Shown one piece after another: positions 40,025 to 50,113 of a stretch of DNA of 64,000 nucleotides. This DNA is from Akkermansiaceae bacterium UBA7331 (GTDB lineage Bacteria > Verrucomicrobiota > Verrucomicrobiia > Verrucomicrobiales > Akkermansiaceae). The notes below the pieces were generated by a model. The model was not told where the DNA came from and searched no databases. It worked only from the letters and a program-made list of their open reading frames with translations. Both the position numbers and the translations under genes were made by a program. Position 1 is the stretch's first letter, and each line of letters starts with the position of its first letter. Location of the stretch: the NCBI GenBank assembly GCA_002471255.1, contig DKPP01000011.1, positions 312,922 to 376,921 of the forward strand, in the 5' to 3' direction.

Positions 40025-41536
40025 TTATTTTAATAGCTCCTTAGCTTCTTGTTGGCTAGCTCCGCTTTCTAATAACAATTTGAGTTGATCCTCTTTTTGT
40101 GGATAAACATATTGAAGATTACCATAAAGGGTGTTTTGCAAATACTTAATCCCAAAATTTATTTCATCAATTTGACTGTCAATGTTGTATTTGATGAATT
40201 TATTTTCTCTATATTGTTGATCCAGTCCATACTGTTTGGGTTTATAGATACTATAGTACAGAGGCAAATCTTTTGACGCTATTACTTTGTTTTCCTCATT
40301 TAGAGCTTTTTGATCCTTTTGGAGTATAGCTAATTTTTGATCATATTTTGGCTGCAAAGTTTTAGCGAGTTTGAGTCGGTCCCTTAATTGCTTCAACAGG
40401 CTTATTTGTGATTGAATGATGTAATGGCAAAATTCTTTTTCATCCATTCCTAATTCCGAGGCGTCACCCTCATTGGAAAATCGTCTTAGTCCATATATTC
40501 CTCCTACGTAATACTTCGCTTCAATCTCCGAATCTCCTCTTTTATTTCTGTAGGGTGTTTCAAGGGGCGTCATCGGGATAGCTGTTATGAATTCCATGAC
40601 TCGATATTTTTGATACAAGATATCGTAATCAATGGAATGTGCATCTGTGCATGTGTCAGGAAGTTGAAGAAACTCTTTTACCCCCATGGCAACTCTCTGC
40701 ATTTGATGATATTTCGCCCAGTTTTTTAATTCTTCATATTTTTTATCAAGCTCTGATACTTTATCGCTTGTTTTTCGCTTAAGTGGACTGCTTGGTAAGG
40801 ACGAAAGAGTTTTTTGTGCCTTGATTAGCTCGATGATTTTTTTTGAATCCTGAGCGTTATATCCTGCATCCGATAGCGCCTTATCTAAATCAACTTCTTG
40901 TTGGCTCCGAGTGTATCCTAAAACATCTACTAGATACGCTTGTAAATATTTTAAGCTATGCTCCGCTGTTTGAAGATCTCTGCCTGTCCAGTCCACCGTC
41001 CCAAATGTCATGCGTATATTAGGATCAGCAATAACACTTTTAGCCCAAGTCAGCCGTTCGTTAGCTTGTTTATTGAGAATAATTAATGTGTCAAGGAGGC
41101 TTTGATTGCTTAAAAGTCCTTTGACAGCTTTCTTCATCAATAATCTTGCTAAATTATTTTTTACATCGTAGGCGAGATTGAGATTATGAGAATCGGGTAA
41201 AAATAATTGGCTCCGTTCACGTATGTCGATATAGGGGAGATTGAGAACTGCATCGGATAAATCTTTTAAAGACGAATAAGCCTCAGGCAGTTTTCCCGTA
41301 TCGTAAGTAGTTTGAATATCTTGATTTAATTTGATATACTCGCTACCAAGTTTTTCTGTTTCCGTATTTTTACGGTAGGGTGTGTTTTCTTCCGTATAGG
41401 GAGGCTCTGCCGGACCGTATATAATGGTAGGCGAGTGTTCACTAGAAGGTGGTTCCTTGTCTGCTGCTGCTTGTACCGGATAGATTCCTCCCATAGTCAA
41501 TAGGACTATGCTGCTATAGATGTTTATTATTTTCAT
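40025..41536 (-). CDS. Uncharacterised exported helical protein (503 aa)
   Basis: I do not recognise the family. A signal peptide (1-23, ends PVQAAA) is followed by a proline-rich linker (about 28-55) and a long mainly helical, charged body. Two segments look like related short motifs: DLDKALSDAGYNAQDSKKII (about 217-236) and, at the very end, YPQKEDQLKLLLESGASQQEAKELLK. The second resembles the C-terminal motif of the exported proteins at 41741 and 61406 (YP + ~8 residues + hydrophobic pair + SG/AGxxxxEI). No enzyme motif or membrane segment apart from the signal was seen. Next gene on the same strand is the 274-aa relative, 204 bases upstream. The group looks lineage-specific. Confidence 0.7.
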   Translation of the reverse strand: MKIINIYSSIVLLTMGGIYPVQAAADKEPPSSEHSPTIIYGPAEPPYTEENTPYRKNTETEKLGSEYIKLNQDIQTTYDTGKLPEAYSSLKDLSDAVLNLPYIDIRERSQLFLPDSHNLNLAYDVKNNLARLLMKKAVKGLLSNQSLLDTLIILNKQANERLTWAKSVIADPNIRMTFGTVDWTGRDLQTAEHSLKYLQAYLVDVLGYTRSQQEVDLDKALSDAGYNAQDSKKIIELIKAQKTLSSLPSSPLKRKTSDKVSELDKKYEELKNWAKYHQMQRVAMGVKEFLQLPDTCTDAHSIDYDILYQKYRVMEFITAIPMTPLETPYRNKRGDSEIEAKYYVGGIYGLRRFSNEGDASELGMDEKEFCHYIIQSQISLLKQLRDRLKLAKTLQPKYDQKLAILQKDQKALNEENKVIASKDLPLYYSIYKPKQYGLDQQYRENKFIKYNIDSQIDEINFGIKYLQNTLYGNLQYVYPQKEDQLKLLLESGASQQEAKELLK

Positions 41537-41740
41537 TTTTAGTCGCTGTATCCTGTATATCTTTGATTACTTTTAACTAGGAAGACTAATGCTAACCTAA
41601 TCCGCATTCTAATTCAGGTATGATTATAGTTATTCGTTATCAATTAATCTATTTTGTTTGAATTAACTTAGAGGATGCAAATTTTCAGATTCATCCAAAA
41701 TAACGAATGCTTATTTACCTAGTGTTTCTGTCTCATTTTT

Positions 41741-42565
41741 TTAAAACTCAACACCGATTTTCTCTTTCAATAGATAAGAACCTTTGGGCGCCGCGCCTAC
41801 AGTACGTTCAAGAAGTGGGGCTATCTCGTTATCATTATATCCTGCCATCTTGATGTACTTGATGACTTCTTCGGAATTGTCAGGAAAATACTTGATCAGC
41901 ATGTCGATAAATCGACTTTCCATGATAGATTTCATATAAAAACGCATGCTATTGTCTCTGCGAGCTAAGCTGTTGTATTTACTGCATCTTATTTGATACG
42001 CATGAAAATTCGCCCTCGCTTTTTCATCAATGTTATGCTGAAATGTTGCAGCTTGCTTATCAGCATCAGGAATGAGAGACGATTTGAAAGTATGCAACAA
42101 AGATGCAAAATAAATTGAAATGGTGTTTTTTAAATGTTGCTGACTCACACCTAATAATTTAGAAGCATTTTCTACATCAAAGCATACCATGTAACCTGTT
42201 ATAGTACTTTTCATTAATAGATCCTCATCACCATTATATGGCCAATTGTGATCTGTATACACTTCCAATTCATACAATGGCGCGGCACTTACGAAATAAA
42301 GGATCCAAATAAAGTCCTTAAGTTCTGTTTTTGTTTTTTTATCATGTAAATTGTTACTAAGCTCTTTCAGAAATTGTGGAGCAGATTTGTAAAACTTCTC
42401 CCATTCTTCGTTGTCTAACATTTCTTTAAGTTGAAATGCATACCCTTTTTTAGGCATAGTACTCGAACTAGGTGCCGGTAAATCCTGCTCAGAGTGTATT
42501 TCTTGTCCTACAGTTCCGAAGGAAAAAGCAATCCCCATCATGATGTTAATAATGCAGTTTTTCAT
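41741..42565 (-). CDS. Uncharacterised exported protein, family with 61406 (274 aa)
   Basis: Signal peptide (about 1-20, GIAFSFGTVGQ), then a helical domain. The last ~60 residues (FIDMLIKYFPDNSEEVIKYIKMAGYNDNEI..LLERTVGAAPKGSYLLKEKIG) align by eye with the end of the 292-residue protein at 61406 (YGLLKIYPDKYPPIEKFLLDSGFNKQEIRDLINQAVRRSPKTEFLYQEGLDY). Both also share an N-terminal pattern: a short helix with '...EFY/KFY' (EEWEKFYKSAP against NVREFYRETQ), then a domain with 'ILYFVSAAPLYE' against 'RTYLIAQAPFFT'. This supports a true paralogous pair. Function unknown. The periplasm or outer surface is the likely location. The short C-terminal motif suggests a docking or EF-hand-like helical pair, but no metal ligands are evident. 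Confidence 0.7.
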   Translation of the reverse strand: MKNCIINIMMGIAFSFGTVGQEIHSEQDLPAPSSSTMPKKGYAFQLKEMLDNEEWEKFYKSAPQFLKELSNNLHDKKTKTELKDFIWILYFVSAAPLYELEVYTDHNWPYNGDEDLLMKSTITGYMVCFDVENASKLLGVSQQHLKNTISIYFASLLHTFKSSLIPDADKQAATFQHNIDEKARANFHAYQIRCSKYNSLARRDNSMRFYMKSIMESRFIDMLIKYFPDNSEEVIKYIKMAGYNDNEIAPLLERTVGAAPKGSYLLKEKIGVEF

Positions 42566-42607
42566 GCCGGTATTTATAATTACTATTACAGTGATGAATT
42601 ATTTTAT

Positions 42608-42718
42608 CTAAAAAGACGAACTCTCAATCTCGAAATTTAGTTCCGATTGAGTACACAAGAGAGAATGGCTTGTTAGCGTAGAAAAAAGGATAATGGAGAG
42701 TTTACTATAATTATTCAT
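42608..42718 (-). pseudogene. Possible remnant: signal peptide plus short tail (36 codons)
   Basis: From the ATG at 42718 it reads MNNYSKLSIILFSTLTSHSL then LCTQ and a short tail ending SSSF, a plausible export signal with almost nothing behind it. It lies directly upstream of the 274-aa exported protein gene on the same strand. It could be what is left of a third family member after deletion, a true small peptide, or chance. Confidence 0.25.
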
Positions 42719-43085
42719 AGAATGTTCATGGCAGGTGAGTTGCTTGTCTATAAAGACTTTGAAGTATAAATGAGATGTTGTCAACGATGGGAAATCGATT
42801 TGTTTGAATGATGATCTACATTTTATGAATATTATGGTTTCATTCATATTTTTTGAGAGTTCTTCCTAAAAGGATTGATCATTCGTAGTTATTTGATAAT
42901 TAGGTGTCAATTTTTGATGAAATTAGTTGATGTTGAAAAAATAATCGAACGCTTGTCCAGTTAAAATACTTATGACAAATTGATGGGAGGTGTAGTTAAA
43001 AGTGTCTATTTTTCAGGAAAGAGTGATGTTAAGTGGTGTATAGATGATTCTCATATTGTATATGAAACTTTATTGTCTAATCACT

Positions 43086-43127
43086 ATAAAAGAAAAACCC
43101 ATGGCAAGAGGACTCTTACCATGGGTT
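43086..43127 (-). terminator. Intrinsic terminator of dsbD
   Basis: Stem AACCCATGG / CCATGGGTT (43096-43104 and 43119-43127) with an inner AAGAG / CTCTT pair. It is followed on the minus strand by TTTTTCTTTT. It lies 64 bases past the stop. Confidence 0.85.
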
Positions 43128-43190
43128 AAAGAAATATTAGCTTCCATCCATAGCGTGTACCGCTATTTCAGAGCTCAACAGGTTTGTTTA

Positions 43191-45404
43191 TTAGTCTTTC
43201 ATCTGATCGTTGATGAAGTTAACTAAGTATTCCGGAGTCAATATCTCTTGAGTGATGGCAGGGGCTTTGCCTGCTTGGTAGAGAGCGTTGACAGGGATGG
43301 CACTACGATTAAGTGATTTGAGTTCCTTATCAATTTCCGGATTAGGTTTGGTTTTATCTGCCTTCATTAAAATAATGTTGTGCCCAAGGAGTGTCTTTTT
43401 CACTTCATCATTTTGATAAACTAATTTGTTAGCAATGCAGGTCATGCACCATCTGGCTGTGAAATCGACATAGACGGGCTTGCCTTCATCTAAGGCTTTT
43501 TGCATGGCTTCAGGAGACCAAGTTTCCCAAACAAGTGTGAGATTCTCACCGGTATCGGCAGCGGTATCTTCCTGTGATGAAGGCGGTACTGCTAAGTAAA
43601 GACCACCGGCTAAGAATATCACAGTAAAGAGTGCGCCCCAAAAGCGAGTAGATTTTTTGAGATACATTCCGCACCAGCGACCATAAATCCACCAACCGCA
43701 AATGAAAGAAACGATACCGAAGAATAAGGTTAAGATGCTAGTTGGCGAGGTTTCTTGATCGAAATAAGCCATGTACACCCATACGAAATAAGCACATGTA
43801 CCAAAGAGTAGGAATGATATGCCTTGTTTGAAGGCTTCCATCCATGCTCCGGGTTTAGGTAACTTATTGATTAATGAAGGGAAGGAGCCCAGTATGATAT
43901 AAGGGGCAGACATGCCTAAGCCCATGCAAGTAAAGGCAACGATCAATAGCGTATTGGAAAGTCCCATGGAATAGGCAATCGTCGGTCCCAATAAAGGACC
44001 GCTACATGGTGTGGACACCAATGTAGCCAACACACCGGACCAGAAAGAACCGGCATAGCCTTTTTTATGCTGCAGATCGCTACCTACGGCAGTAGCTCCT
44101 ACCCCGATTTCAAAGACGCCAAACATACTCAATGCCATGGCTAGCATAAAGAAAAGTAGGGTGTAAATGACCCAAGGGTTTTCAAGCCAAAATGCCCAGC
44201 CTACCTGTTGGTCGGCAGATGTAAGGGAGTTCTTAAGGATAAGAATGATGATGGAAATTACCCAGAAAGATACTAAAACCCCTAATACAAAGGTTAAAGA
44301 ATGTTCAAGGATTTTGCGGCGGCTACCACCGGCCATTTGCACGAATCCCATAATTTTAAGACCGATTACGGGGAAAACGCAGGGCATGATATTCAAAATC
44401 ATACCGCCGAAGAACATATAGACTAAAATTAATCCTAATGAAGTTTCCTCTTCTACCGTTTCAGCCGAGACGGTGTCATTAGCATTTGTCGAAGTGGCAG
44501 ATAAAGCGGATTCGGGTTTGGCCTTAATAAGAGCTACTTCATTGTTGAAGCGTAAGATACCATTAAGGAAAGTAATAGGCTCTTTGTTTTTGCCATCGGC
44601 ATTTAACGAGTTCAGATACATGAAGTCCGAACCGTCATTGTAAGTAAGTTCCAGTTGAAAATGGGTGGGGCTCACTTCTTTCCATGTTTGTGGTGCGGAA
44701 GGTAAAATCTGACCATCATCACAGAAAAAATAAGCATTGGCTTTTGGGAACGGTGATGGCTCGGAAGTAATGAAATTTAAAGTGATTTTTTTACCTTCTT
44801 GAGTGAAATAGGTCGAAGTAATGGTGCGAGACCATTCCGGATTGGATAAGCCGATGATGCCTGCAAGAAGATTTGGATCAGATGTCGATGCGCCTGTACC
44901 TTTCTTTAAAGTGACCGGCATTGTACGCGTTTCATCGGGCATACATTGGCCATCACGACACATTTGCCAAGTAATGGATGGTGCAAAAGTTGCCTCTGCG
45001 GGAGCAGATGCTTGAGGAATCACTTTATAGGCTACTCGGACTTCAGAATAGCCGTAAGAATAACCCAATTCACTATGGTCAACTGAAGGAATGGAGAAGA
45101 AAGGACCTTCGATTTCAAATCCATTTACTTTTTCAATCGTAGATGTGGTAGGGATACCCACACTTCCCGGGTTTTTATAATAACTATGCCACCCTTTAGG
45201 TAACTCTAATTTGGCAACAATATAAAAAGGATCCGTGTTGTAAGTTTCAACACTAGCTTCGGCTCCTGTCTTAACGTTTTGTACGCTAGGGTCAGCTGAC
45301 ATGCCGGCCGGTGGGCCAAATGAAAAATCTTGGGCACTACCCAATTGAGATAGAGGGACTAATAAGCCTATCCCTAATATTAACGAGCGTACAAATCGGT
45401 GCAT
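43191..45404 (-). CDS. dsbD: Thiol:disulfide interchange protein DsbD
   Basis: DsbD carries electrons from cytoplasmic thioredoxin across the inner membrane to periplasmic reductases. 737 residues from ATG 45404 (an ATG 12 codons upstream gives a poorer signal). Order: signal peptide (about 1-25), periplasmic N-terminal domain with the C-pair region WQMCRDGQCMPDE, membrane domain of eight helices (about 320-580) with the two characteristic cysteine motifs MPCVFPVIGLK and STPCSGPLLGP, and a C-terminal thioredoxin domain with RWC653-M-T-C656. All three redox units are present. The N-terminal unit is of the longer type that differs from E. coli DsbD. It stands alone. A role in cytochrome c maturation or in keeping periplasmic cysteines reduced is inferred. 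Confidence 0.93.
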   Translation of the reverse strand: MHRFVRSLILGIGLLVPLSQLGSAQDFSFGPPAGMSADPSVQNVKTGAEASVETYNTDPFYIVAKLELPKGWHSYYKNPGSVGIPTTSTIEKVNGFEIEGPFFSIPSVDHSELGYSYGYSEVRVAYKVIPQASAPAEATFAPSITWQMCRDGQCMPDETRTMPVTLKKGTGASTSDPNLLAGIIGLSNPEWSRTITSTYFTQEGKKITLNFITSEPSPFPKANAYFFCDDGQILPSAPQTWKEVSPTHFQLELTYNDGSDFMYLNSLNADGKNKEPITFLNGILRFNNEVALIKAKPESALSATSTNANDTVSAETVEEETSLGLILVYMFFGGMILNIMPCVFPVIGLKIMGFVQMAGGSRRKILEHSLTFVLGVLVSFWVISIIILILKNSLTSADQQVGWAFWLENPWVIYTLLFFMLAMALSMFGVFEIGVGATAVGSDLQHKKGYAGSFWSGVLATLVSTPCSGPLLGPTIAYSMGLSNTLLIVAFTCMGLGMSAPYIILGSFPSLINKLPKPGAWMEAFKQGISFLLFGTCAYFVWVYMAYFDQETSPTSILTLFFGIVSFICGWWIYGRWCGMYLKKSTRFWGALFTVIFLAGGLYLAVPPSSQEDTAADTGENLTLVWETWSPEAMQKALDEGKPVYVDFTARWCMTCIANKLVYQNDEVKKTLLGHNIILMKADKTKPNPEIDKELKSLNRSAIPVNALYQAGKAPAITQEILTPEYLVNFINDQMKD

Positions 45405-45471
45405 GGATAGCAACTTAGCATTTGTTGCACGACTCGACAACCAAGTTATGTTGCATAAATGGATGCTTTTA

Positions 45472-45513
45472 TAAAAGAAGAGCCCATTTCAATTGTAGAA
45501 ATTGAAATGGGCT
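45472..45513 (-). terminator. Intrinsic terminator of the RND efflux operon
   Basis: Perfect 13-bp stem AGCCCATTTCAAT / ATTGAAATGGGCT (45481-45493 and 45501-45513), followed on the minus strand by CTTCTTTTAT. It lies 36 bases past the stop of the outer-membrane gene. Confidence 0.8.
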
Positions 45514-45548
45514 TGCGTGTCGATAATTACTATACTCCTGCAATAAAA

Positions 45549-46940
45549 TTATTGTTTCCAGCCCCCGCCAAGCTCTGCGTAAAGTGTTGGTACACACGAT
45601 ACATATTGATATTTATATTGGGCTAATTTCGTTTGAGCCGGGAAAAGATTTTGTTGGGCTGTTAGCACTTCATAATAGTTGGATAAACCGCTTTTATAAC
45701 GAGTCATCGCCAACTTTAAGGCGTTTTTATATGATTCGACGGCTACTTGCTGTGAAGTGATTATATTCTTAAGCTCTTGGCGACGAATTAAAACCTTAGT
45801 AATCGAGGACATCGCATTGGTTACGGTTTGTTCGTAACCTAAGACTGCTTGACGATAATTGTTTTCAGCAATTTTTTTATCAGCAGATAATTGTCCGCCT
45901 TGAAAAATAGGTCCTGTAAGGTTTGCTCCAAAATTCCATCCGAATTTTGAATGAGATGAGGAAAGAAGCTCATTGCCGGCAAAGCCCCCATTTCCCGTAA
46001 GGCTTACGGAAGGGAAATAATTGGCAATGGCTACACCAATTTCAGCGTTTGCTTGGCGTAATTGATAAGCTTTTTGTCTGATGTCCGGTCTTCTTGCTAA
46101 AATTTGAGCAGGAATGCCGGCCGGAATAGGGTTATTATTTACATATTGATCAAGGCTTGCAGATCTTTTGATGGATCCGGGCATTCTCCCTGCCAAAGCG
46201 GATAAAGTAGTTTCCAACTCCTGTATTTGCATCGACAGGTCGGCTACGTCTGCTTGAGCGGCGACCAGAGCGGCATTGGCCGACTCGATTTGTAATCGAG
46301 AGCCCATACCTTGATCAAATTTGACCACAAACATTTTTTGTGAATCTTGATACGAAATGACTGCTTGTTTCGCAATGCTCAATTGTTCATCGAGCTTGAT
46401 CAGTTGTAGATATCCGGTAGCCACTTCTTTAAAAAGTGACAGAATCATGGCACGATAGGCCTCTTCCTCAGCGTGATATGATGCGATAGCTGCTTCTTTG
46501 CCTTTGCGGACTTTTCCCCATAAATCAAGTTCCCAACTTGCGGTTAATGCCGCCGAGCCGGACGAAGAAACTGAGCCGGAAGGCATATCCGTAATCATGC
46601 TGCCCGATGAATTATCTGCTCGTGTGGCACTGCCTGAATATCCCAACCATGGGAAGAGCGGTGCTGAGCTTTTTCTGATTTGTAAGCCAGCCGTATCGAT
46701 ATTGATCAATAGGGTGCGTGCATCATAATTATGCTTCATCGTGTCGGATAACAGGTTTTGTAAATCCGTATTTGGGATAACTCGTTTCCAAGACAAATCT
46801 GCAATGGATTCCGCCATGTTGGATGATTTACGAAATACTTGAGGCATGTCCATTTGAGGCTCGGAGTAATCCGGCCCAAAAGAACAAGAAACCAAAGAAG
46901 CTATACCAAGGAATGGGATGATATTCAAAAAAGAGTTCAT
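45549..46940 (-). CDS. RND efflux outer-membrane lipoprotein (OprM/NodT family)
   Basis: The outer-membrane channel of a tripartite pump. 463 residues with a lipoprotein signal (SLVSC19) and the OprM/NodT opening FGPDYSEPQMDMPQVF. Two tandem repeats of the TolC fold follow, with long amphipathic helices (ATGYLQLIKLDEQLSIAKQAV and the equivalent near 340-430) and the family marker ARRPDIRQKAYQLRQANAEIGVAIANYFPSVSLTG in the middle. It is the last gene of the operon MarR regulator, adaptor, pump, channel, with only 4 bases after the pump gene. It ends before an intrinsic terminator. Confidence 0.93.
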   Translation of the reverse strand: MNSFLNIIPFLGIASLVSCSFGPDYSEPQMDMPQVFRKSSNMAESIADLSWKRVIPNTDLQNLLSDTMKHNYDARTLLINIDTAGLQIRKSSAPLFPWLGYSGSATRADNSSGSMITDMPSGSVSSSGSAALTASWELDLWGKVRKGKEAAIASYHAEEEAYRAMILSLFKEVATGYLQLIKLDEQLSIAKQAVISYQDSQKMFVVKFDQGMGSRLQIESANAALVAAQADVADLSMQIQELETTLSALAGRMPGSIKRSASLDQYVNNNPIPAGIPAQILARRPDIRQKAYQLRQANAEIGVAIANYFPSVSLTGNGGFAGNELLSSSHSKFGWNFGANLTGPIFQGGQLSADKKIAENNYRQAVLGYEQTVTNAMSSITKVLIRRQELKNIITSQQVAVESYKNALKLAMTRYKSGLSNYYEVLTAQQNLFPAQTKLAQYKYQYVSCVPTLYAELGGGWKQ

Positions 46941-46944
46941 AAGT

Positions 46945-49900
46945 TTATGCTTGGGTTTTGTTAGATTTGGTTAAAAATCTCATTTTGGCAAATAGGGTAT
47001 AAAGTCCCGGTACGATAAAGATGCCCAAAACGGTCGCCAGAATCATCCCACTAAAAGTGGTGACGCCAATTTCTTGGCGGCTGGCGGCTCCTGAGCCTGT
47101 CGCAATAACCATAGGGAATACTCCAAAGATAAAAGAAATCGCTGTCATCAACACAGCTCGGAATCGGGTTGATGCCCCATGAAGGGCTGCCGATTCTATG
47201 GATGCTCCTTGCTCTTGTTCCACCTTGGAAAACTCAACCATCAAAATGGCATTTTTAGAAGCTAAACCAATAAGCATAAGTAAACCAAGCTGTACATAAA
47301 TACTCAATGAGATGTTCATGACCACTATACCTATTAACGCCCCTAATGTGGCAACGGAAACCGATAAAATAACAGGGATAGGCGTTGTCCAACTCTCATA
47401 TTGTGCCACTAAAAAGAGGAATGCGAAGACAATAGCCAAGGCCATCAACATCGTGATTTGACCATCATTTTGTCGTTCCTCAAAACTGAGGTCTTTCCAA
47501 GCCAAGCTCCATTGAATTTGTTTGTTTTTCCACAATGGACTTTCATTCATTTCCTGCACCTCTTTTTCCAATAGATTCATGATTTCTCCGGAGCTAGTGG
47601 ATTCAGTGCCGGAAACCGTCAATTCTGCAGACATGGTTTGCAAAAAGCGACTGTGGCTTTGTGGTCCCATCTGATAGGAAATGTTGCATAGCGAACTTAA
47701 TGGAACCATTTTATCGTCATTACTTTTTACATACATTCCCAATAATTGAGTAGGTATGGTGCGGTCAATGGCGTCAGCTTGGATGATAACTTTGAAGTTG
47801 TAGCCATCGAGTGTAAAATCATTAACGTAAGAGGAAGCTAATTTATTCGAGATAGTGCTAAAGATGCGATCAATCGGTACATTCATCGCTAATGCTTTCT
47901 CTCGATTGATGTTGAGATGTAGCATCGGAGTGTCAGCTGAATACATACTATAAGACATAGCTACTTTATCTTGTTGCATACGCAATTTTTGACAAAGTGT
48001 TTGTACCCCTTGAGCCAATTCTGCCGGTGTGGCATTTCCGGATACTTTCAAGACGGCTGAAACCCCGCCCGTTACCCCTAAACCCATAATTGATGGAGGC
48101 ACGACGACCATGCACGATGCTTGAGGTACGGTAGAAACGGCTTGTTGAATTTGCTGTTGAAGGCTAAAGATGGATTTATCCGGTGTTTTGCGTTCATCCC
48201 AGTGATCGAGAGATACGATACACATAGCTTGGTTTTCAGCCGAACCACCCATCATACTAAAGCCTACGATAGCGGTAACCCCTTGTACTCCCGGAATTTT
48301 TATAATTCGCTCTTCAATGTCTTTTACAGCTTCATTAGTTCGCTGTGTCGAGGTAGCGTCTTTATCCATTTCAATCATTATAAAGACGGCCCCTTTATCC
48401 TCAGTCGGCAAAAATGAAGACTTGGTGCTTTGGTAAATCCAACCATTTAAAAAGATGATGCCAACCAAGGTCAATAGAGTAATAAAGCTGTGGCGTACAA
48501 AGAAATTGGCTCCTTTTAAATACAGATTACGTGATTTGATCAATATGTAATTAAACGGACGAAAGATACTGAATTTTCGTGGACCAACTTGATGCTTTGG
48601 CTTTTTGAGAATCATGGCACATAAGGCCGGGCTTAAAGTCAGTGCATTAAATGTAGAGATAGCGAGAGCCACGCACATCGTAACTGCGAATTGGGTATAA
48701 ATCGTTCCTAACATACCACCATAAAAAGCGATCGGTATATACACGGCTATCGTTACTAAAGTCGTCGCGATGACGGCTCCGGTAATTTGTTTCATGCCTT
48801 TTTTTGTCGCTTCAAAAGGAGAGAGATTTTCCGTTTCCATCAATCTCATTACGTTTTCGACAACGACGATGGCATCATCTACTAAGGACCCGATCACCAA
48901 AATAAGACCGAACATGGTCAATACATTGATGGTGAAACCAAAGGCATAGATGAAAATAAATGCTCCAAGTAATGATACGGGAATGGCTATGGCTGGGATG
49001 ATTGTTGCACGCCAATCTTGTAAAAAGACATAAGTGATGAAAATAACCATCAATAAAGCCAGAGCAAGAGTGAAGATAATTTCTTGCATCGTTGCTTCGA
49101 TGGAAAGGGTAGGGTCATAGCCGACGACCCAAGAAACCCCATTTGGGAAGTTTTTTTCCAATTCCGAAAGGCGCTCTTTTACTAATTTAACGGTTGAAAG
49201 AGCATTTGCCTCATTGGTCTTAGAAATCATCATGCCAATGGTGTCTTGCCCATTCAATCGACTATAGCCGGTGAGTTCTTCCGCATCCAATTCGATCTTG
49301 GCAATGTCTCCTAATTTAACGGTTCGCTGATCCTGACCTTGTCTGACGATAATGTTCTCAAACTCTTGAGCTTTGTTTAATCGACCGTCAATGGTCACTT
49401 TGTGAGTCGCTAAACTTTCATCATTTGATGCACCAATGGAACCGGCTGCCGCCTGTTGGTTTTGAGCTTGGATCGCTGCCGACACTTCTGCCGGAGTGAT
49501 TCCCATGGCCGACATTTTATGCACATTCATCCAAATGCGCATCGCATAGTCTTTTGATGGCATCATATTGGTGTTAGCCACGCCATCAATTTCATTTAAT
49601 CGGTCTTTAACATTTAATTTGAGATAATTTGCTAATTCCAATTGATTCATGTTCGTTTTGCTCGAATCGACCATGAAATTGAGGAAGCAAAGAATATCCC
49701 CTGACATAGAACGTATATCTACACCATTTTTCGTAATCTCAGAGGGTAATTTCGGTTCGACTCGTTTAATGGCATTACTGACGTTAATCATCGCCATGTC
49801 GGAGTCGGTTCCGGATTTGAAAATCAATTTTAAAGAGTAGGAGCCGTCATTGGTGCAACTGGATGAATAATATTCCAAATCATCCAATCCCGTCATTTGT

Positions 49901-50103
49901 TGTTCAATAAGCGGAGCCACCACTTCTGCCAATTCCTGAGCACTTGCCCCAGGATAGGTGGCACTTACATCGACAGAAGGGGGGGCTACTTCCGGGTATT
50001 CGGAAATAGGCATTTTGGTAATACAAAGCATCCCTGCCAACATCATCAAAATCGAGATGACGATAGCAAATTTGGGTCTTTGAATGAAAAAATAGGAAAA
50101 CAT
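46945..50103 (-). CDS. RND multidrug efflux transporter, HAE1 family (AcrB/MexB type)
   Basis: Proton-driven inner-membrane pump. 1052 residues, the standard size (AcrB 1049). Twelve membrane helices and two large periplasmic loops. Family marks: N terminus SYFFIQRPKFAIVISILMMLAGM, the proton-relay aspartate pair in LVIGSLVDDAIVVVENVMR, GASAQELAEVVAPLIEQQM early in the porter domain, and GLLMLIGLASKNAILMVEF in the second half. Together with the adaptor and channel genes it forms one operon. Substrates cannot be read from sequence. Drugs, bile acids or host antimicrobial compounds are plausible for a gut bacterium (inference). Confidence 0.95.
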   Translation of the reverse strand: MFSYFFIQRPKFAIVISILMMLAGMLCITKMPISEYPEVAPPSVDVSATYPGASAQELAEVVAPLIEQQMTGLDDLEYYSSSCTNDGSYSLKLIFKSGTDSDMAMINVSNAIKRVEPKLPSEITKNGVDIRSMSGDILCFLNFMVDSSKTNMNQLELANYLKLNVKDRLNEIDGVANTNMMPSKDYAMRIWMNVHKMSAMGITPAEVSAAIQAQNQQAAAGSIGASNDESLATHKVTIDGRLNKAQEFENIIVRQGQDQRTVKLGDIAKIELDAEELTGYSRLNGQDTIGMMISKTNEANALSTVKLVKERLSELEKNFPNGVSWVVGYDPTLSIEATMQEIIFTLALALLMVIFITYVFLQDWRATIIPAIAIPVSLLGAFIFIYAFGFTINVLTMFGLILVIGSLVDDAIVVVENVMRLMETENLSPFEATKKGMKQITGAVIATTLVTIAVYIPIAFYGGMLGTIYTQFAVTMCVALAISTFNALTLSPALCAMILKKPKHQVGPRKFSIFRPFNYILIKSRNLYLKGANFFVRHSFITLLTLVGIIFLNGWIYQSTKSSFLPTEDKGAVFIMIEMDKDATSTQRTNEAVKDIEERIIKIPGVQGVTAIVGFSMMGGSAENQAMCIVSLDHWDERKTPDKSIFSLQQQIQQAVSTVPQASCMVVVPPSIMGLGVTGGVSAVLKVSGNATPAELAQGVQTLCQKLRMQQDKVAMSYSMYSADTPMLHLNINREKALAMNVPIDRIFSTISNKLASSYVNDFTLDGYNFKVIIQADAIDRTIPTQLLGMYVKSNDDKMVPLSSLCNISYQMGPQSHSRFLQTMSAELTVSGTESTSSGEIMNLLEKEVQEMNESPLWKNKQIQWSLAWKDLSFEERQNDGQITMLMALAIVFAFLFLVAQYESWTTPIPVILSVSVATLGALIGIVVMNISLSIYVQLGLLMLIGLASKNAILMVEFSKVEQEQGASIESAALHGASTRFRAVLMTAISFIFGVFPMVIATGSGAASRQEIGVTTFSGMILATVLGIFIVPGLYTLFAKMRFLTKSNKTQA

Positions 50104-50113
50104 ACGCTATTGA

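Larger units (their letters stand above)
42566..43190. other. 625-base region with little coding evidence
   Basis: Between the 274-aa gene and the dsbD stop. It holds a possible 36-codon secreted peptide or gene remnant (42608-42718) and the dsbD terminator (43086-43127). The middle (42850-43080) is AT-rich with no recognisable gene, RNA or repeat. Confidence 0.5.
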
